From the NCBI GenBank assembly GCA_019775845.1, contig JADQAV010000031.1, positions 248,138-312,137 of the forward strand: a stretch of 64,000 nt of DNA, written 5' to 3'. The stretch comes from Myrmaecium sp. VS I D KN 1 (lineage: Eukaryota > Ascomycota > Dothideomycetes > Valsariales > Valsariaceae). Under the pieces are notes generated by a model, which did not search any database, had not been told where the DNA came from, and saw only the letters and a list, made by a program, of their open reading frames with translations. Positions 44,885-55,425 of this stretch are shown here, piece by piece (the first letter of the stretch is position 1; the number at the start of each line of letters is the position of its first letter). The position numbers and the translations under genes are program-made.

Positions 44885-45486
44885 CTACCTCCTCCCCTCA
44901 ACCATAACAACATGCCAGCCCTCCCCCGTCTTCACCTCCGCCCAGCGCGGCTTCCCCGTCGTGCTGGGCTCCAGCGCATACGCCACCTTTTCAAACTCCG
45001 GGAGTGAAGATCCGCGGGTCTTCCAGCCCAGAGATCCGCCTGAGTTGCGTTAGCAAGGGCGGGCGGGCGGGGAGGGGGGTGGGGTGGGGGGCAATGGGAA
45101 GGGAGGGGATAGAAGGGATGGGAAAGGAAGGAAGCCCACGCACCTTGCCTCGCCTTATCCTCCGACAGCGCGCGCGCGACGTCGTCGAATTTGGCGCCCG
45201 CCTGGAGCTGCGCAACCGCGTCGTCTTTGCGGCTTTGCTTCGTGCAGAGGATGTGGCGGACGTCTGGCGGAGTTAGGACAGGGGAAAATACGGGTTTTCC
45301 CCGCCGAGGGGAGGGGGGGATGGGGGGATGCAGCGTACTGATCGCGGTTGCTGGTTTGAGTTTACCTGCTGCTCCTCCTCCGGATGCTTTCTTGTCGTCG
45401 CTGGGAGTACTGCTCCCGCCGGCTTTGCCGCCTTTCGCCTTGCCTCCGCCGGCGTCGGCGGATGGTTTCTTCTTCGCTGGTGCCAT
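44885..45486 (-). CDS. PIN4: Parvulin-type peptidyl-prolyl cis-trans isomerase (Par14/PIN4 family)
   Basis: A peptidyl-prolyl isomerase of the non-phospho-specific parvulin class, linked in other eukaryotes to ribosome biogenesis and chromatin. Three exons, 45339..45486, 45144..45263 and 44885..45039 (introns of 75 and 104 nt), give 140 residues. The N-terminal 48 residues are Lys/Gly/Ser-rich ([20 protein letters not shown]), the nucleic-acid-binding tail of Par14. The PPIase domain then reads [59 protein letters not shown] and [10 protein letters not shown]. Both splice junctions restore phase, and the domain is complete. It has no WW domain, so it is not a Pin1/Ess1 orthologue. Confidence 0.93.
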
Positions 45487-46412
45487 GGGGAGGAGGTTCA
45501 GGAGGGTGTTGCGTAGGGATTTACGTTATAATGGGCAGAACTTATAAGAGCGGAAAAGTAGGTGAGAATAAAGTATCCGTAATGGAGATGTCAGGTTTGG
45601 GTTTGGGTTTAGGTTTGGCTCCCGATGTCAGAGCGCGCGGCGCGGCGCGGCGCGGGGGTGGAGAGCATCGGTGCTGTGAGGCTCTCGTCGAGTCGAGTGG
45701 GGTGCGCACGTGCCGTGGCCGTGCCTGGGATTCCTTCTGTAAACGATAATCACGTTGTATAAATAGGCAGTCTAAGGGCGAATGAAAGAACAGTAACATG
45801 CGGAAGAAGAATATGATGGAGAAAAAGGCATTCTATTTCCACCTCGACACTCGCAAACACATCCACATCCACATCCCTCCCCACCGATACCTATTCTCAA
45901 ACTCGATCGGTAAAAAGGTCGGGAGCCACCATATGAAAAAATATATGGAAGAATAGATAAGGAAAAGTAAATAAGACCATCCCACCCGCCTGCTGAGATC
46001 GCAACGAAAAAAAGAGAGAGAGAGAGAGAGAAGCACGTCCGAATCCGTCCCCTCCGCCCATAGAACCAACCAGAGTCACCCAGAACGAAAAGAAGGGATG
46101 AAAAAAGAGAAAATGGCCAGACGCTATGAATACTCCAGATCCCAAATCCCAAATCCCAAGTCCAAAGCCGTATGATCATCATGTCCATTCTCCTTCCCTC
46201 CCCTATCACAATCCTTATCCATCCGATTCATGTCTGCTCGGTGATCCCTTCGATCCGATAAGAAGATCGAAGGCGGATGATTGAGTGAGCGGGGACTGTA
46301 GGACGAGAGGGAGGAAGAATGAAGAAGAAAATTGAAGAAGTGAAACAGCATCGGCCGTGAAGCCCTCAAGCCCAAAAACGCCCTCCCAAAAAAAAGAAGA
46401 AAGCCAAACAAT
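45487..46412. other. Promoter of the parvulin gene and 3' region of the F-box/LRR gene
   Basis: No gene seen. It contains an (AG)n run at about 46011-46032. Minus-strand open frames here are T/Y-rich reading of A-rich sequence and are not credible. Confidence 0.6.
46011..46032 (+). repeat. (AG)n dinucleotide microsatellite
   Basis: About eleven AG units after a short A-run, in the space between the F-box/LRR and parvulin genes. Confidence 0.9.
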
Positions 46413-48626
46413 TCACATAACAGCACACCCCCCCGGCCCACTCCTCGCCCTCCTCCTCCTCCCCATCCCAATCCCTCCCCCCACCCCCGCAGCTCCGCCC
46501 TCCCCGCCCTCCCCACCCACCTCCTCATCCGCATGCAGCATCTGGGCCTCACGCGCACGCCTGCGGCGCCGGCGCCCCCCCGCCCCACCCGCCGCCCCCG
46601 CCTCCTCATTCAACATCATCCAATCCGCCCACTTGCGCTCGAGGCGGGCGGCCGCCGCCAGGTCGCCGCGCAGCACCCGCTTCGTGTGCTCCTCCACCGT
46701 CGGCTGCCAGTTGTAGAAGCATTTCAGCTGGATAATCTCGCGGGGGGACGTCGAGGGAAGGGCGGGGGACGCTGTTCCCGCACCGGACGCGCCGCTGGGT
46801 CGCGTGACCTCCGCGTTGCGGAAGAGCACCTCGCGCACGCCTGTCCAGGTCACGTTCGCGCAATCGTAGGCCACCAGTCGGAGGCCGATGCGGGGACGGC
46901 TGGGGTGCGGGCCGGCGGCGGCGGTGGCGGCGGCGCGGGTGGCGAGGCGGCGGTTCCGGGCGCGGATCGATGCGGCGGCCTCGGTGAGGACGAGGTCGGA
47001 GATGCGGGTGTTGTCCATGTCCAGGGTGGTCAGGTTGGGGCAGTTGCGGATGACGGGCAGCATGCCCGGGTCGCCGAGGTTCTCGCAGTAGCTGATGCTG
47101 AGGTGCACGAGCTTGCGGTGGCAGGGGGAGTTGGCGAGCGCTTGGAGCGTCGCGTTGGTGATTTGCTCGACTTCTTCGAGGTCGAGGTGGGTGAGGTTGG
47201 GTAATGTGGGGAGAAGCTTGGTCAGCGCATCGTCTGTGATCGAGCATCGGGAGAGCTGTAAGCCTTCCAGCTCCGGCACGTTGTGGGTCAGCGCCTCGAT
47301 TCCTTCGTTGGAAATGCCGCGGCAGCGGGTGAGGTCGAGATGCTTCAGTCGACGTGGAGGCACGATCGCACGGTCTGTTAGAACATCCCGTTCGCTCCCG
47401 ACGCCTTCTATCAACGCCGTCAGAGATTCGTCGTTGACGGAGTTGCAATGGTTGAGGACGAGACGCTCCAAGGTGTTGCGCTTGAACAGCTCGTTCATGA
47501 ACATCCGGTCGTCCCAGCCGCTGACTTCTCCCGCGCGGAGATCTCGCAGGTTCGGACAGCCCTGCACCACCTTGAGAATCCCCCGCGTATCGATGTTGTT
47601 GCACCACGAGACATTGAGGTACTCGAGCTTCGGACATCTTTGCCCGATAAGCTTCATGACGTTGTTGGTCGCGGCCGCGAGGCCGGAGAGGTTAATGTGG
47701 ACCAGACTGCTGTTGTTGTCCACAAAGGCGTAGATGGACGACCGATCAATCCGACATCCCTCAATCGAAACGTTCTGTAGGTTTGTACAGGCGCCCCGGA
47801 CGGCGTGCCACTGCTCCTTGATCTGCACGCAGCCGCGGAGGTTGAGATCCCGCACGAAAGGACCGGCCGACGTGATGATCTTGCTCAGGAAGCTCTCCGG
47901 GATATCCCGGTAGAAGCCCGACGTGTCCAAGCGGCTCCACAGCTGTCCATCGAAGCACATGTCGTGCCACGATCGCGACACGGCGGAGCACCGGACGACT
48001 TCCTTCGGCGTCAGATAACGGAGGATGTTGATGCGGAGCTCGGGGGGCAGGTCGCTCCAGAAGTTGAAGTTCGGGCGGCGCTTGGGCTTCGCCCGGATCG
48101 GTCGTGAAAAGTAGTCCTCTGCCGGAGCAGATCTGACGCCGTGGGGAAGGGGCGCCGTCATGGGCGTCTCGACGCCGCCGATCCGGACGCGCGGCTTGTA
48201 GCCGGCGCTGACGCTTTCCGGGCCCGGCGTGCTCGTCGCCGACGTCGGCGCGGTGGAGTAGCCGGCGGAGATCTCGGAGGAGTATGAGCTGCCGTACGAG
48301 TGGCCGTATGGGGAGCCGGAGGAGGAGAGGGAGACGCAGGAGATGGAGGCTTTTCCGGGGGCCTTGTATCCGAGCGAAGCGGCCCGCGAACGCTTCGGCA
48401 AGGCGGGGGAGGAGGACATGCGCTGCAAACCTTGCAGCAGTCGGTGGCGGCCCTTTAGCTTCTGTCGTGGCTCAGCCGCCATTGCATCGCCGCGGGGGGT
48501 GTCGGGTGTGAGGAGGTCGGGGGTGTCGAAGACGACCGAGTCGATCGAGGCAGGCTCCATGCTGAGCTCGGCGAAGTGTTGGTCACGAGCGGCCTGCGCG
48601 GTGTCGGGAGGGGGAATGGTGGACAC
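46413..48626 (-). CDS. F-box/leucine-rich-repeat protein with a C-terminal CaaX prenylation motif
   Basis: Substrate receptor of an SCF ubiquitin ligase, probably membrane-anchored. Single exon, 737 residues. A Ser-rich disordered N-terminus (residues 1-185) precedes the F-box (FWSDLPPELRINILRYLTPK). Then come about a dozen AMN1/FBXL-type cysteine-containing leucine-rich repeats, seen as CPKLEYLNVSWCNNID, LKHLDLTRCRGISNEGIEAL, LEGLQLSRCSITDDAL and LVHLSISYCENLGDPGML. A tail of Arg and Gly ([13 protein letters not shown]) ends in CAVM. The last four residues fit a CaaX box (Cys, two aliphatics, Met: farnesyl type), preceded by basic residues that aid membrane binding. This is the design of animal FBXL2 and FBXL20. 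The 3' coding end is extremely C/G-rich. Confidence 0.9.
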   Translation of the reverse strand: MSTIPPPDTAQAARDQHFAELSMEPASIDSVVFDTPDLLTPDTPRGDAMAAEPRQKLKGRHRLLQGLQRMSSSPALPKRSRAASLGYKAPGKASISCVSLSSSGSPYGHSYGSSYSSEISAGYSTAPTSATSTPGPESVSAGYKPRVRIGGVETPMTAPLPHGVRSAPAEDYFSRPIRAKPKRRPNFNFWSDLPPELRINILRYLTPKEVVRCSAVSRSWHDMCFDGQLWSRLDTSGFYRDIPESFLSKIITSAGPFVRDLNLRGCVQIKEQWHAVRGACTNLQNVSIEGCRIDRSSIYAFVDNNSSLVHINLSGLAAATNNVMKLIGQRCPKLEYLNVSWCNNIDTRGILKVVQGCPNLRDLRAGEVSGWDDRMFMNELFKRNTLERLVLNHCNSVNDESLTALIEGVGSERDVLTDRAIVPPRRLKHLDLTRCRGISNEGIEALTHNVPELEGLQLSRCSITDDALTKLLPTLPNLTHLDLEEVEQITNATLQALANSPCHRKLVHLSISYCENLGDPGMLPVIRNCPNLTTLDMDNTRISDLVLTEAAASIRARNRRLATRAAATAAAGPHPSRPRIGLRLVAYDCANVTWTGVREVLFRNAEVTRPSGASGAGTASPALPSTSPREIIQLKCFYNWQPTVEEHTKRVLRGDLAAAARLERKWADWMMLNEEAGAAGGAGGRRRRRRAREAQMLHADEEVGGEGGEGGAAGVGGGIGMGRRRRARSGPGGCAVM

Positions 48627-49786
48627 TCGAGCTGAACCGGCAGTAAAGTGTCACCGTAGTCGTGAGCAGCGGTCGGGGAAGAAGAGCTGGAACCCAGGAA
48701 GAGCGGTCGGCAGGCTACACGGATGGCAGAGGGAAGAAAGGACGCTGGGTCGCTGGAGAATGGCACCAAGGCCCGCTGTGCATCAGATGGTGAAGAGAGG
48801 TAGAAGAAGGTATGGAAAAGGAAGAGGAAGAAAAAGGCGAGGAGAAAAGTGGTGGTTGTCGTCGTCGGAGAAAGTAAGAGCGGATTGCTGACGGTGGTGG
48901 AGAGAAATGCCGCGTAGTATTGGAGGGTTGCCCTATGGCGGCCTATGGGGCTTCACGTTCTGGCTGGCGGTGGGGGCGGGGAGGGGCTCAGCAGACAGTG
49001 AACAGGTCGTCGACACCTCAGGCACTTAGTCACTATATATTATACTGTCCCACCACACCACAAAGCCAACTGGAAGTCGGCTGAACGTTTCAAGCAGTGG
49101 CCACGTTGGTCCGGTGCGAAACATGTCACGATGGAAAATGTCTGAGACTTTGGAGTGCAAGAGTGTGTGGCCTTCCAGATATTCGACCGGGATAGACGGC
49201 GCAGCTCATGCTCCGCTCTTATCGGGATAGAGGTGGGGTCTATCGATTGTGATGTGGAGCCTGTGATTCTAGGCTCTCTGCCCATCTCTCTCCATTCATA
49301 TAGTCACATAGAAAGCACATATATTTATACGGAGTACATATATACCCATCCTCTGCAAGGAAGTATGTACGCACCTTATCCGACATCCATCTGCTCACAA
49401 CCCACCACCGGCCAGATAAGAGCAAAATGACAACAGAAGCAAGGAGAGCACGTTGTTGAAGAAGAGGCTCGTCTGATCCAGCGGTGCAGGGGTTGATGGG
49501 ATCACCTGCCCTCTTCCTATCTCTCTATCTCGATTTTCTCGTGGTCAGTTGCTGCTGCTGCTCATTTGTTCCACTGTCCATCCAGCAAAGGGGAGAAACG
49601 ATGTACATCCATATATAGAAAAGTACCTAGGTATGTACCTACACATGTCGAAAATACTCTTTCTCTCCCCGAAGACCAGCGCTCTACGTAATCCAGTACC
49701 CTATCCATCCAACCCCCCATCCCTTTCTCCCCTCTCCCATCCCTTTCTCCCCTCTCCCATCCCTTTCTCCCCTCTCCCATCCCATC
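48627..49786. other. Gene-free stretch: F-box/LRR promoter and FAH 3' region
   Basis: No gene seen. It includes TACCTAGGTA at 49624-49633 and a 20-bp tandem repeat at its right end. Confidence 0.6.
49721..49780 (+). repeat. 20-bp tandem repeat, three perfect copies
   Basis: Unit ccctttctcccctctcccat, three identical copies ending 7 bp beyond the stop codon of the minus-strand FAH gene, so it lies in that gene's 3' UTR. Confidence 0.95.
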
Positions 49787-50970
49787 CTACTCATAATACA
49801 CCTCATTAATCAACGTCCCAATCCTCTCAATCTCAACCCGCATATCATCGCCATGACGCAGGACAATCTTCGGCTCACGCATAGCGCCGATGCCCGGGCC
49901 AGTACCCGTCATAATCACCGTGCCACGCTCAAGCGTGGTGCCCTGAGAGAGAAAAGCAATCGTCTTTTGAATGGTGAAGATCATCTCTCTGCAGGGAGAA
50001 AAAGGGAAGGTAAGCCAGCGTTCCTCAAGAGCGAGAGGAGAAGAGAAAGAAAGCGGTTCCCTCACCTCGTATTCGAATCCTGCACCACGCTCCCATTATG
50101 CACCCCCTTAATCCGCAACGCATGCGGATCCCCCAACGCCTCCGGCGCCACCAGCACGGGACCCAACGGACACGCCCCATCAAACCCCTTCGAAAAGCAC
50201 CACTGACTATTGCGAAACTGCAGCGCGCGCGCACTCACATCATTTCCCGCCGTGAAGCCGAGCACGTAGTCCAGCGCGGCCGCTTCGGGAATGTCCCGCC
50301 CGTCCCGCCCGATCACGAGACACAGCTCGGCTTCGTAGTCGCTCGAGCCGTCCTGGGCGAGCGGGGGCACGCGGAGCCGCGCCGGGTAAGGCCCGCTGAG
50401 CGCCGTGCGCGGTTTGATGAAGAGGATGGGTTCCCGGGGGATGGGCATGTGCGCTTCGCGCGCGTGGTCTTGGTAGTTGAGTCCCAGGCAGCGGATCAGC
50501 GGGATTTCGTGGGTGGCGATGGGGGAGAGGAGCTTGGTTGGGGGGGAGGTTGGTGTTAGTGGAGGAAGGAGGGGATGGATGGAGGATGGATGGATGGATG
50601 GATGGCTGCGGTGGGTACTACTTACTTGCTTGATATGCATCACCTTCTCCGTCACCTTGCCATCAAAAATCGAACCCGTCACCAGTCGCGCCGGCACCCG
50701 CTTGCCCTCGTACGTGGCTAACCCGACGTCCGGGAACTGCTGCGCGTCGACCTGGCCCAGATGGATCGCGCCGTCTTCTTCGGCGATGAAGCGCGCGAGG
50801 TGGGTCCAGTCGCGCGCCATGCTGAAGGCTCTTGAGGGCGAGAAGACGGGAGAGAAAGATGGAGAGGGAAAAGAAGAAGTAGTAGAGGAAGGCTGGAGAG
50901 CGCGCAAAGGAAGAGCAGAAGCGGAGAGTCGAGCAACAGAAGGCAGCGCGCGAGCGAAGGAACGAAGCAT
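49787..50970 (-). CDS. Fumarylacetoacetate-hydrolase-family protein (FAHD1-like acylpyruvase / oxaloacetate tautomerase type)
   Basis: Metal-dependent hydrolase, decarboxylase or tautomerase acting on oxaloacetate- or acylpyruvate-like keto acids. Three exons, 50626..50970, 50066..50532 and 49787..49988 (introns of 93 and 77 nt), give 337 residues. The FAH core starts HEIPLIRCLGLNYQDHAREA. The metal ligands sit in SDYEAELCLVIGRDGRDI, and DYVLGFTAGNDVSARALQ and TGTGPGIGAMREPKIVL complete the active site. The first 50 residues are a mitochondrial presequence (MLRSFARALPSVARLSASAL). A second in-frame ATG at 50820 (MARDWTHLARFIAEEDGAI) stands in a better context (A at -3, G at +4) than the first (C at -3), so leaky scanning could give both mitochondrial and cytosolic forms. 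Intron 1 contains a (GGAT)n run. Confidence 0.92.
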
Positions 50971-51924
50971 TAGCTAAGTACCAATTTACTCCTCTTCACA
51001 TAACACCCCCGCGTACTCCGGCGCGGCATTCCTCTCGTCTTATATATATGCTGACCTTTTTCAGTATGCTCCGGTGGTCGGCTGCGGGGAAGGGAGAAGG
51101 CGGGGCAGCACCCCGCAACGCAAACGCGTGCGGATCCACCCCGAGCTAATGGAGAAAAGCGAATGTACCCGCCCGGAACGTGAGGACGGCAACTAATTTA
51201 CTTTCGAACTCCGCAACTCCGCCTCGACGTATCCGTGTTCGATATTTCGATAGGTACTTCGCGAATGCACGTCGCATAGATATCCGGTACAGACCGCTAC
51301 AACTCCATGAACAGATATTGATCGATCAGCCAACTCAACGGTCCTCCGAAAAATCCCAAAACGCATCCAACCGCCGCCTTGAGCAGCGAGGACCCTTGAG
51401 GCGCAAGGGAACCGGAACGGGATGCGATGTCTCGCTTCCGGTCTTCGTAACTACTATCTGACATCCACCTTCATCTTCCTCTGTCCTCCTCGTCAGAGGG
51501 TTAATGCGCAGAAAAGCGCAAAGCGAAACTAAACGACCAACAATATGCAAGTGCACGATATCACATCCTTCTTCCCTTCTCTTTTCAAGACAAGTCTCCA
51601 GACGAACGGACAGACGTCTCAACCACTATAAACATGGCCCAGCACATCGGTGAGGGAAAAAAAAAGAACTGAAGAAGAGCAAGAGCACGAGCACGAGCAC
51701 AGTGTGCAATGAGATTGGATATATAATCGAGATCGGATACATGACACGCAACATAACCTCCTCCTCGGCGCACACAGAGCACGCCGGACGAACCTCCCCT
51801 TCTCCCCTCCGCCAACATCCAACCGACGACCAACGACACATGTACAGTACAACGTGCGCAACGTAAAAGAAAGGAAGGAAAAGATCGCCCAGCATGCGAT
51901 CAGCACCAAACGCAGCCAACCACC
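50971..51924. other. Intergenic stretch between the FAH-family gene and the sugar transporter
   Basis: No gene seen. It holds the FAH promoter and the transporter 3' region, with a (GAGCAC)n-like stretch near 51675. Confidence 0.55.
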
Positions 51925-53969
51925 CTAAACCGACGCCTTCCGCTGCACATCCTCAATAATCGCCGGATCCAGCGTGCCCTTCTCCGTGAGGCCCATATCC
52001 GCCGCAAACGTGCTGTGGGGCACCCACTTGGCCGACGTGCGCGGGGTGCTCTCCTCCATCATCCGATCGACCTGCTCGAGCGTGAGACCCTTGGTTTCGG
52101 GCACGAGGAAGTAGGCGTAGACGAAGCAGCAGCAGCACAGGCCGCCCCAGATCCAGAACACCTTCGGTCCCAGGTTGCCTTGGTCCTTGTCGACCATGTA
52201 CGGCGTGATGACCGCGATGATGCAGTTCCACAGCCAGTTGGACGCGGTGGAGAGACCGACGCCGCGGGACCGGATGGGCAGGGGGAAGATCTCGCCGATG
52301 ACGACTGTTCGGAATATGTCAATGTGCTGTTCATGTCGCGGGGTTTGCGGGTCGAAAAGACTTACCCCAGGCTCCTGGACCCCACGTGGAGGCGAAGAAG
52401 AAGATGTAGATGCAGATGAAAGCGATCTCAGCCTTGACCGGATCCGGCTTGTCGGTGATGGTGCCGATGATCGCGACCAGGAACTGGCAAATCACCATGC
52501 CGAGGGCGCCCCAGATGAGCAGCGGACGGCGGCCGAACTTCTCGATCGTCCAGAAGGAGACGGGGGTCGAGCAGACGTTCACGAGGGTGGTGATCAAGCT
52601 GATGAGGAAGGGGTTGGAGATGGTGCCGAGGTCCTGGAAGAACGTGGTTCCTGATGAAACGGTCAGAATATGGACTTAAGCGTTTGGAGACGAATGTGGT
52701 CCGTGAGGTGCGGAAGTAGGTGGGAGGTGTGGCTCGAGGGTGGTGGGGCGTGGGGAGCGGGGTGTCGGTGCGGACAGCGGGCGATCGGCGAGGCGCGACC
52801 AAAACCATCGCGACAGCAGAAGAGAAACGAAACGAAACGATGACGACAAAAACGAAGGGAAAGAAGAAAACATACCAAAGTAAAAGACAAAGTTGACACC
52901 GGTCCACTGCTGCATCATCTGAAGCGAAGTACCAAGGATAGTGCGACGAATGTTGCTCTTCTGGTCCCAAAGGCTGCCGGTGAAGCAGCTCAGCCAGGAG
53001 CCGAGGTAGCTCGTCTGCGGGATGACCTGGAGCTCGTACTCGTGGTTCGCGATGATCTCGGCCAGCTCCTGCTGGATGTACTCGGACTCGGCGGGCTGGC
53101 CGCGGAGGCGGGCGAGCACGGCGGTCGCCTGATCCAGCTTGCCGCGCTTGACGAAGTAACGGGGCGACTCGGGCAGGAAGAAGAGGCCGGTGGCGAGGAT
53201 GATGGCCCAGGCGAACTGGATGCCGATGGGGATTCTGTGACGCTGGGTGGTCAGCTTGGCTTGGCGTCTCCCAGGCTGAAGGAGGGGCTGGAGTCTCACC
53301 TGTACGACCCGCTGTCCCGGCGATCCTCGGTACCGTAATCAACGCACGACGCGAGCAGCAACCCGATCGTGATGGCGAACTGGTACAAGGAGACGAGCGC
53401 TCCTCGCACCTTCCGCGGTGCGATCTCGGACATGTACAGGATGATGATGGCGGAGACGAAACCGACACCGAAGCCGGCGATCAGCCGGCCCACCACGATG
53501 AGTGCGACGGTCGTGGAGGCGGTCTGCAGGGCGACACCGACACAGAAGATGAAGCAGCCTATGATGATGGTGATCCGGCGACCGATGAAGTCGGCCAGAT
53601 CACCGGCGATGAGCGCGCCGAAGAAGGTACCGCAAGAGAGGATGGAGGTGATCAGCGACTTTTGCCAGGAGGGGAGGACGAACGCATCCACGGCGGCGTC
53701 GTTGTTCGGATCGGGGTACGGCTCTGGCGGCATGTCATGTCAGCTGCACGGTTCGGCCCACCGCCGCGTTTTCGTGCCCACTCACTGTTGGTGAATTCGT
53801 GGATGAAGTAGTCCATGCCCATGACCCCGCTGATGTAACCGGAGTCGTAGCCGAAGAAGATACCGCCGAAGGCGGCGAAGGCACACATGAAGTAGGCCTT
53901 CACCGTCACCGGCGCCTCGATGCGGTCGACGGTCGTCGCCGCGACGAGGGTGACACCACCACCCGGCAT
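51925..53969 (-). CDS. Major-facilitator sugar transporter (HXT/monosaccharide type)
   Basis: Plasma-membrane monosaccharide transporter of the MFS sugar-porter family. Five exons, 53786..53969, 53300..53723, 52876..53234, 52366..52650 and 51925..52304, give 543 residues with 12 predicted membrane helices. Signatures in order: FGGIFFGYDSGYISGVMG (helix 1), the LADFIGRR loop, VGRLIAGFGVGFVSAIIILY, YMSEIAPRKVRGALVSLYQF, PESPRYFVKRGK, QQWTGVNFVFYFGTTFF (helix 7), EKFGRRPLL, VIGEIFPLPIRSRGVGLSTA and the PETKGLTLEQVD end motif. Intron 3 (52651..52875) is the longest in the window, 225 nt, with (AACGA)n repeats. A cluster of CreA-type sites lies about 0.6-0.8 kb upstream. Substrate specificity cannot be read from sequence; the loops look like fungal high-affinity glucose/xylose carriers. 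Confidence 0.94.
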
Positions 53970-54551
53970 GTTGATGTGTACGATACGATGAACGGTTACG
54001 ACCGACGGCGGTCAATTGGCAGCCCAGGCTGAGAGATGCGGACGGGGGAGGAAGGAAGGAAGGAAGGAGGAGGGGGGCCCCGGTGAGGTCTTAGGAGTGA
54101 AGATCTTCGTCGGGAGCGAGTGAGGATGAGGAAAGAGAGGGACAAAGCGAAAGCGAAAGCGAGAGGGGAGGGGTGTGGGCGCTGGAGGAAGATATAGTGG
54201 CAGGCAGGCAGGCAGGCAGAGCAGCTCACAAGTGTTGGCTCTTCTCCCCATCATGGGACGCCATGGGGAAAAAATCGTCAGGTCGGGCCGCTTCTGGCAT
54301 CGGCTGCGTCTCTGGTCCCCGGGGGGGGAGGGGGGGTGTGTGTGCCATGCGCACACCTCTCCATAGACGGAACCGTCGCATGGGGGGGCTCCAAGGGCCG
54401 GAGTCGCATACCAGGACCGGGTCAGCGTCGTTCGGCATGACCGCGCCCCTGATGGAAAAGAAAAAAGCCAATTCCAATCGCGCTTTTCCTTCTCAGCCCG
54501 GTCGGTAGGGTCAGGTAGGCGAGAGCTCTGTTAGGTTGTTGGTGACACGGA

Positions 54552-54742
54552 CCGGGGGAGACAGGACGTCCAACGGACTGGGGTAAGGTCGGTAGTGGGG
54601 AGCGTCGTGGAGAGCAGAGTCCTGGGGAGCGCACTAACTTACCTAGGTACTGGAAAGGCTGCCAGACAGACGCCAAGCGGGCCAAGCGACGTGGAGAACA
54701 AGGGGGGGAATGGATGGAAGGAAAGACGGCGCTAATCTGGGG
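54552..54742 (+). promoter_or_regulatory. Cluster of CreA-type (SYGGRG) sites upstream of the sugar transporter
   Basis: Five matches to SYGGRG on one strand: 54552-54557, 54579-54584, 54595-54600, 54622-54627 and 54737-54742. CreA/Cre1 represses sugar-transporter genes on glucose in related fungi. The region is G-rich, so some matches are expected by chance; the distance from the start (about 580-770 bp) is usual for fungal promoters. Confidence 0.35.
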
Positions 54743-55399
54743 GAGGGGGGGGAGGGGGGGCCGACCATGCCGTTTTCAGGCCTCCACCCCGATCACCACA
54801 TGGCAGTCACTGGCTGCGTTCAGGCGCCCCCGGGCGCCGCTAACGAACAAGCGGCCGGGCTCTGGGCTCTGGGCTCTCTCCCCAGCCCGGTGTGTGCTTG
54901 TTGCATTCCAGGTTCCTCATCCTTTCGTTGGCAAGGTTCTTCCTCCGTCCCCGGACCGCCGCCGCCCCCGGCATTTACAAGACCAGCGCAAAGCCAGCCA
55001 GCCATTCAAATCTCGGTGTGTGAGCCGTGAGCCGGCAAGCTTACAGCTTACCATCCATCCATCCTGATCATACATACCACTCCACTCAAACTCACTACTC
55101 CTTCATTTCCCTCCCCGCCATCTCCCGCTGACATTACAGTATGTAGTTAGCCTGCCGACGCGGTCGCCATGGCCACCACCACGCATCCTACTGTACATAC
55201 ATACAAGGTAAGGTAAGGTAGTCATCATCCCGTGGCGTTCACGCCAAAGGAACAGCGGGCGGGCGTCAAACCACTCTTCTGCAGAGGCGGAGACGGACGT
55301 GACGTGACATGACGGTTTCCTCCAGCTGCGGCGCCCGCCATGTAACGATGGGGCTGGCAGGGCAGCAGCAGCAGACGGGGATGCGCAGAGAAGTACCTG

Positions 55400-55425
55400 T
55401 TGGTATAGATGTATATCTATACCAA
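55400..55425. repeat. Perfect inverted repeat, 11-bp arms, 4-bp loop
   Basis: Arms TTGGTATAGAT and ATCTATACCAA flank GTAT. In RNA it would make a stable hairpin; in DNA it is a near-palindromic site. It lies alone in the gene-free region. Confidence 0.85.

Noticed and set aside
49721-49780. Possible CRISPR-like array
   Set aside because: Head-to-tail copies without spacers, in a eukaryotic 3' UTR; an ordinary minisatellite.
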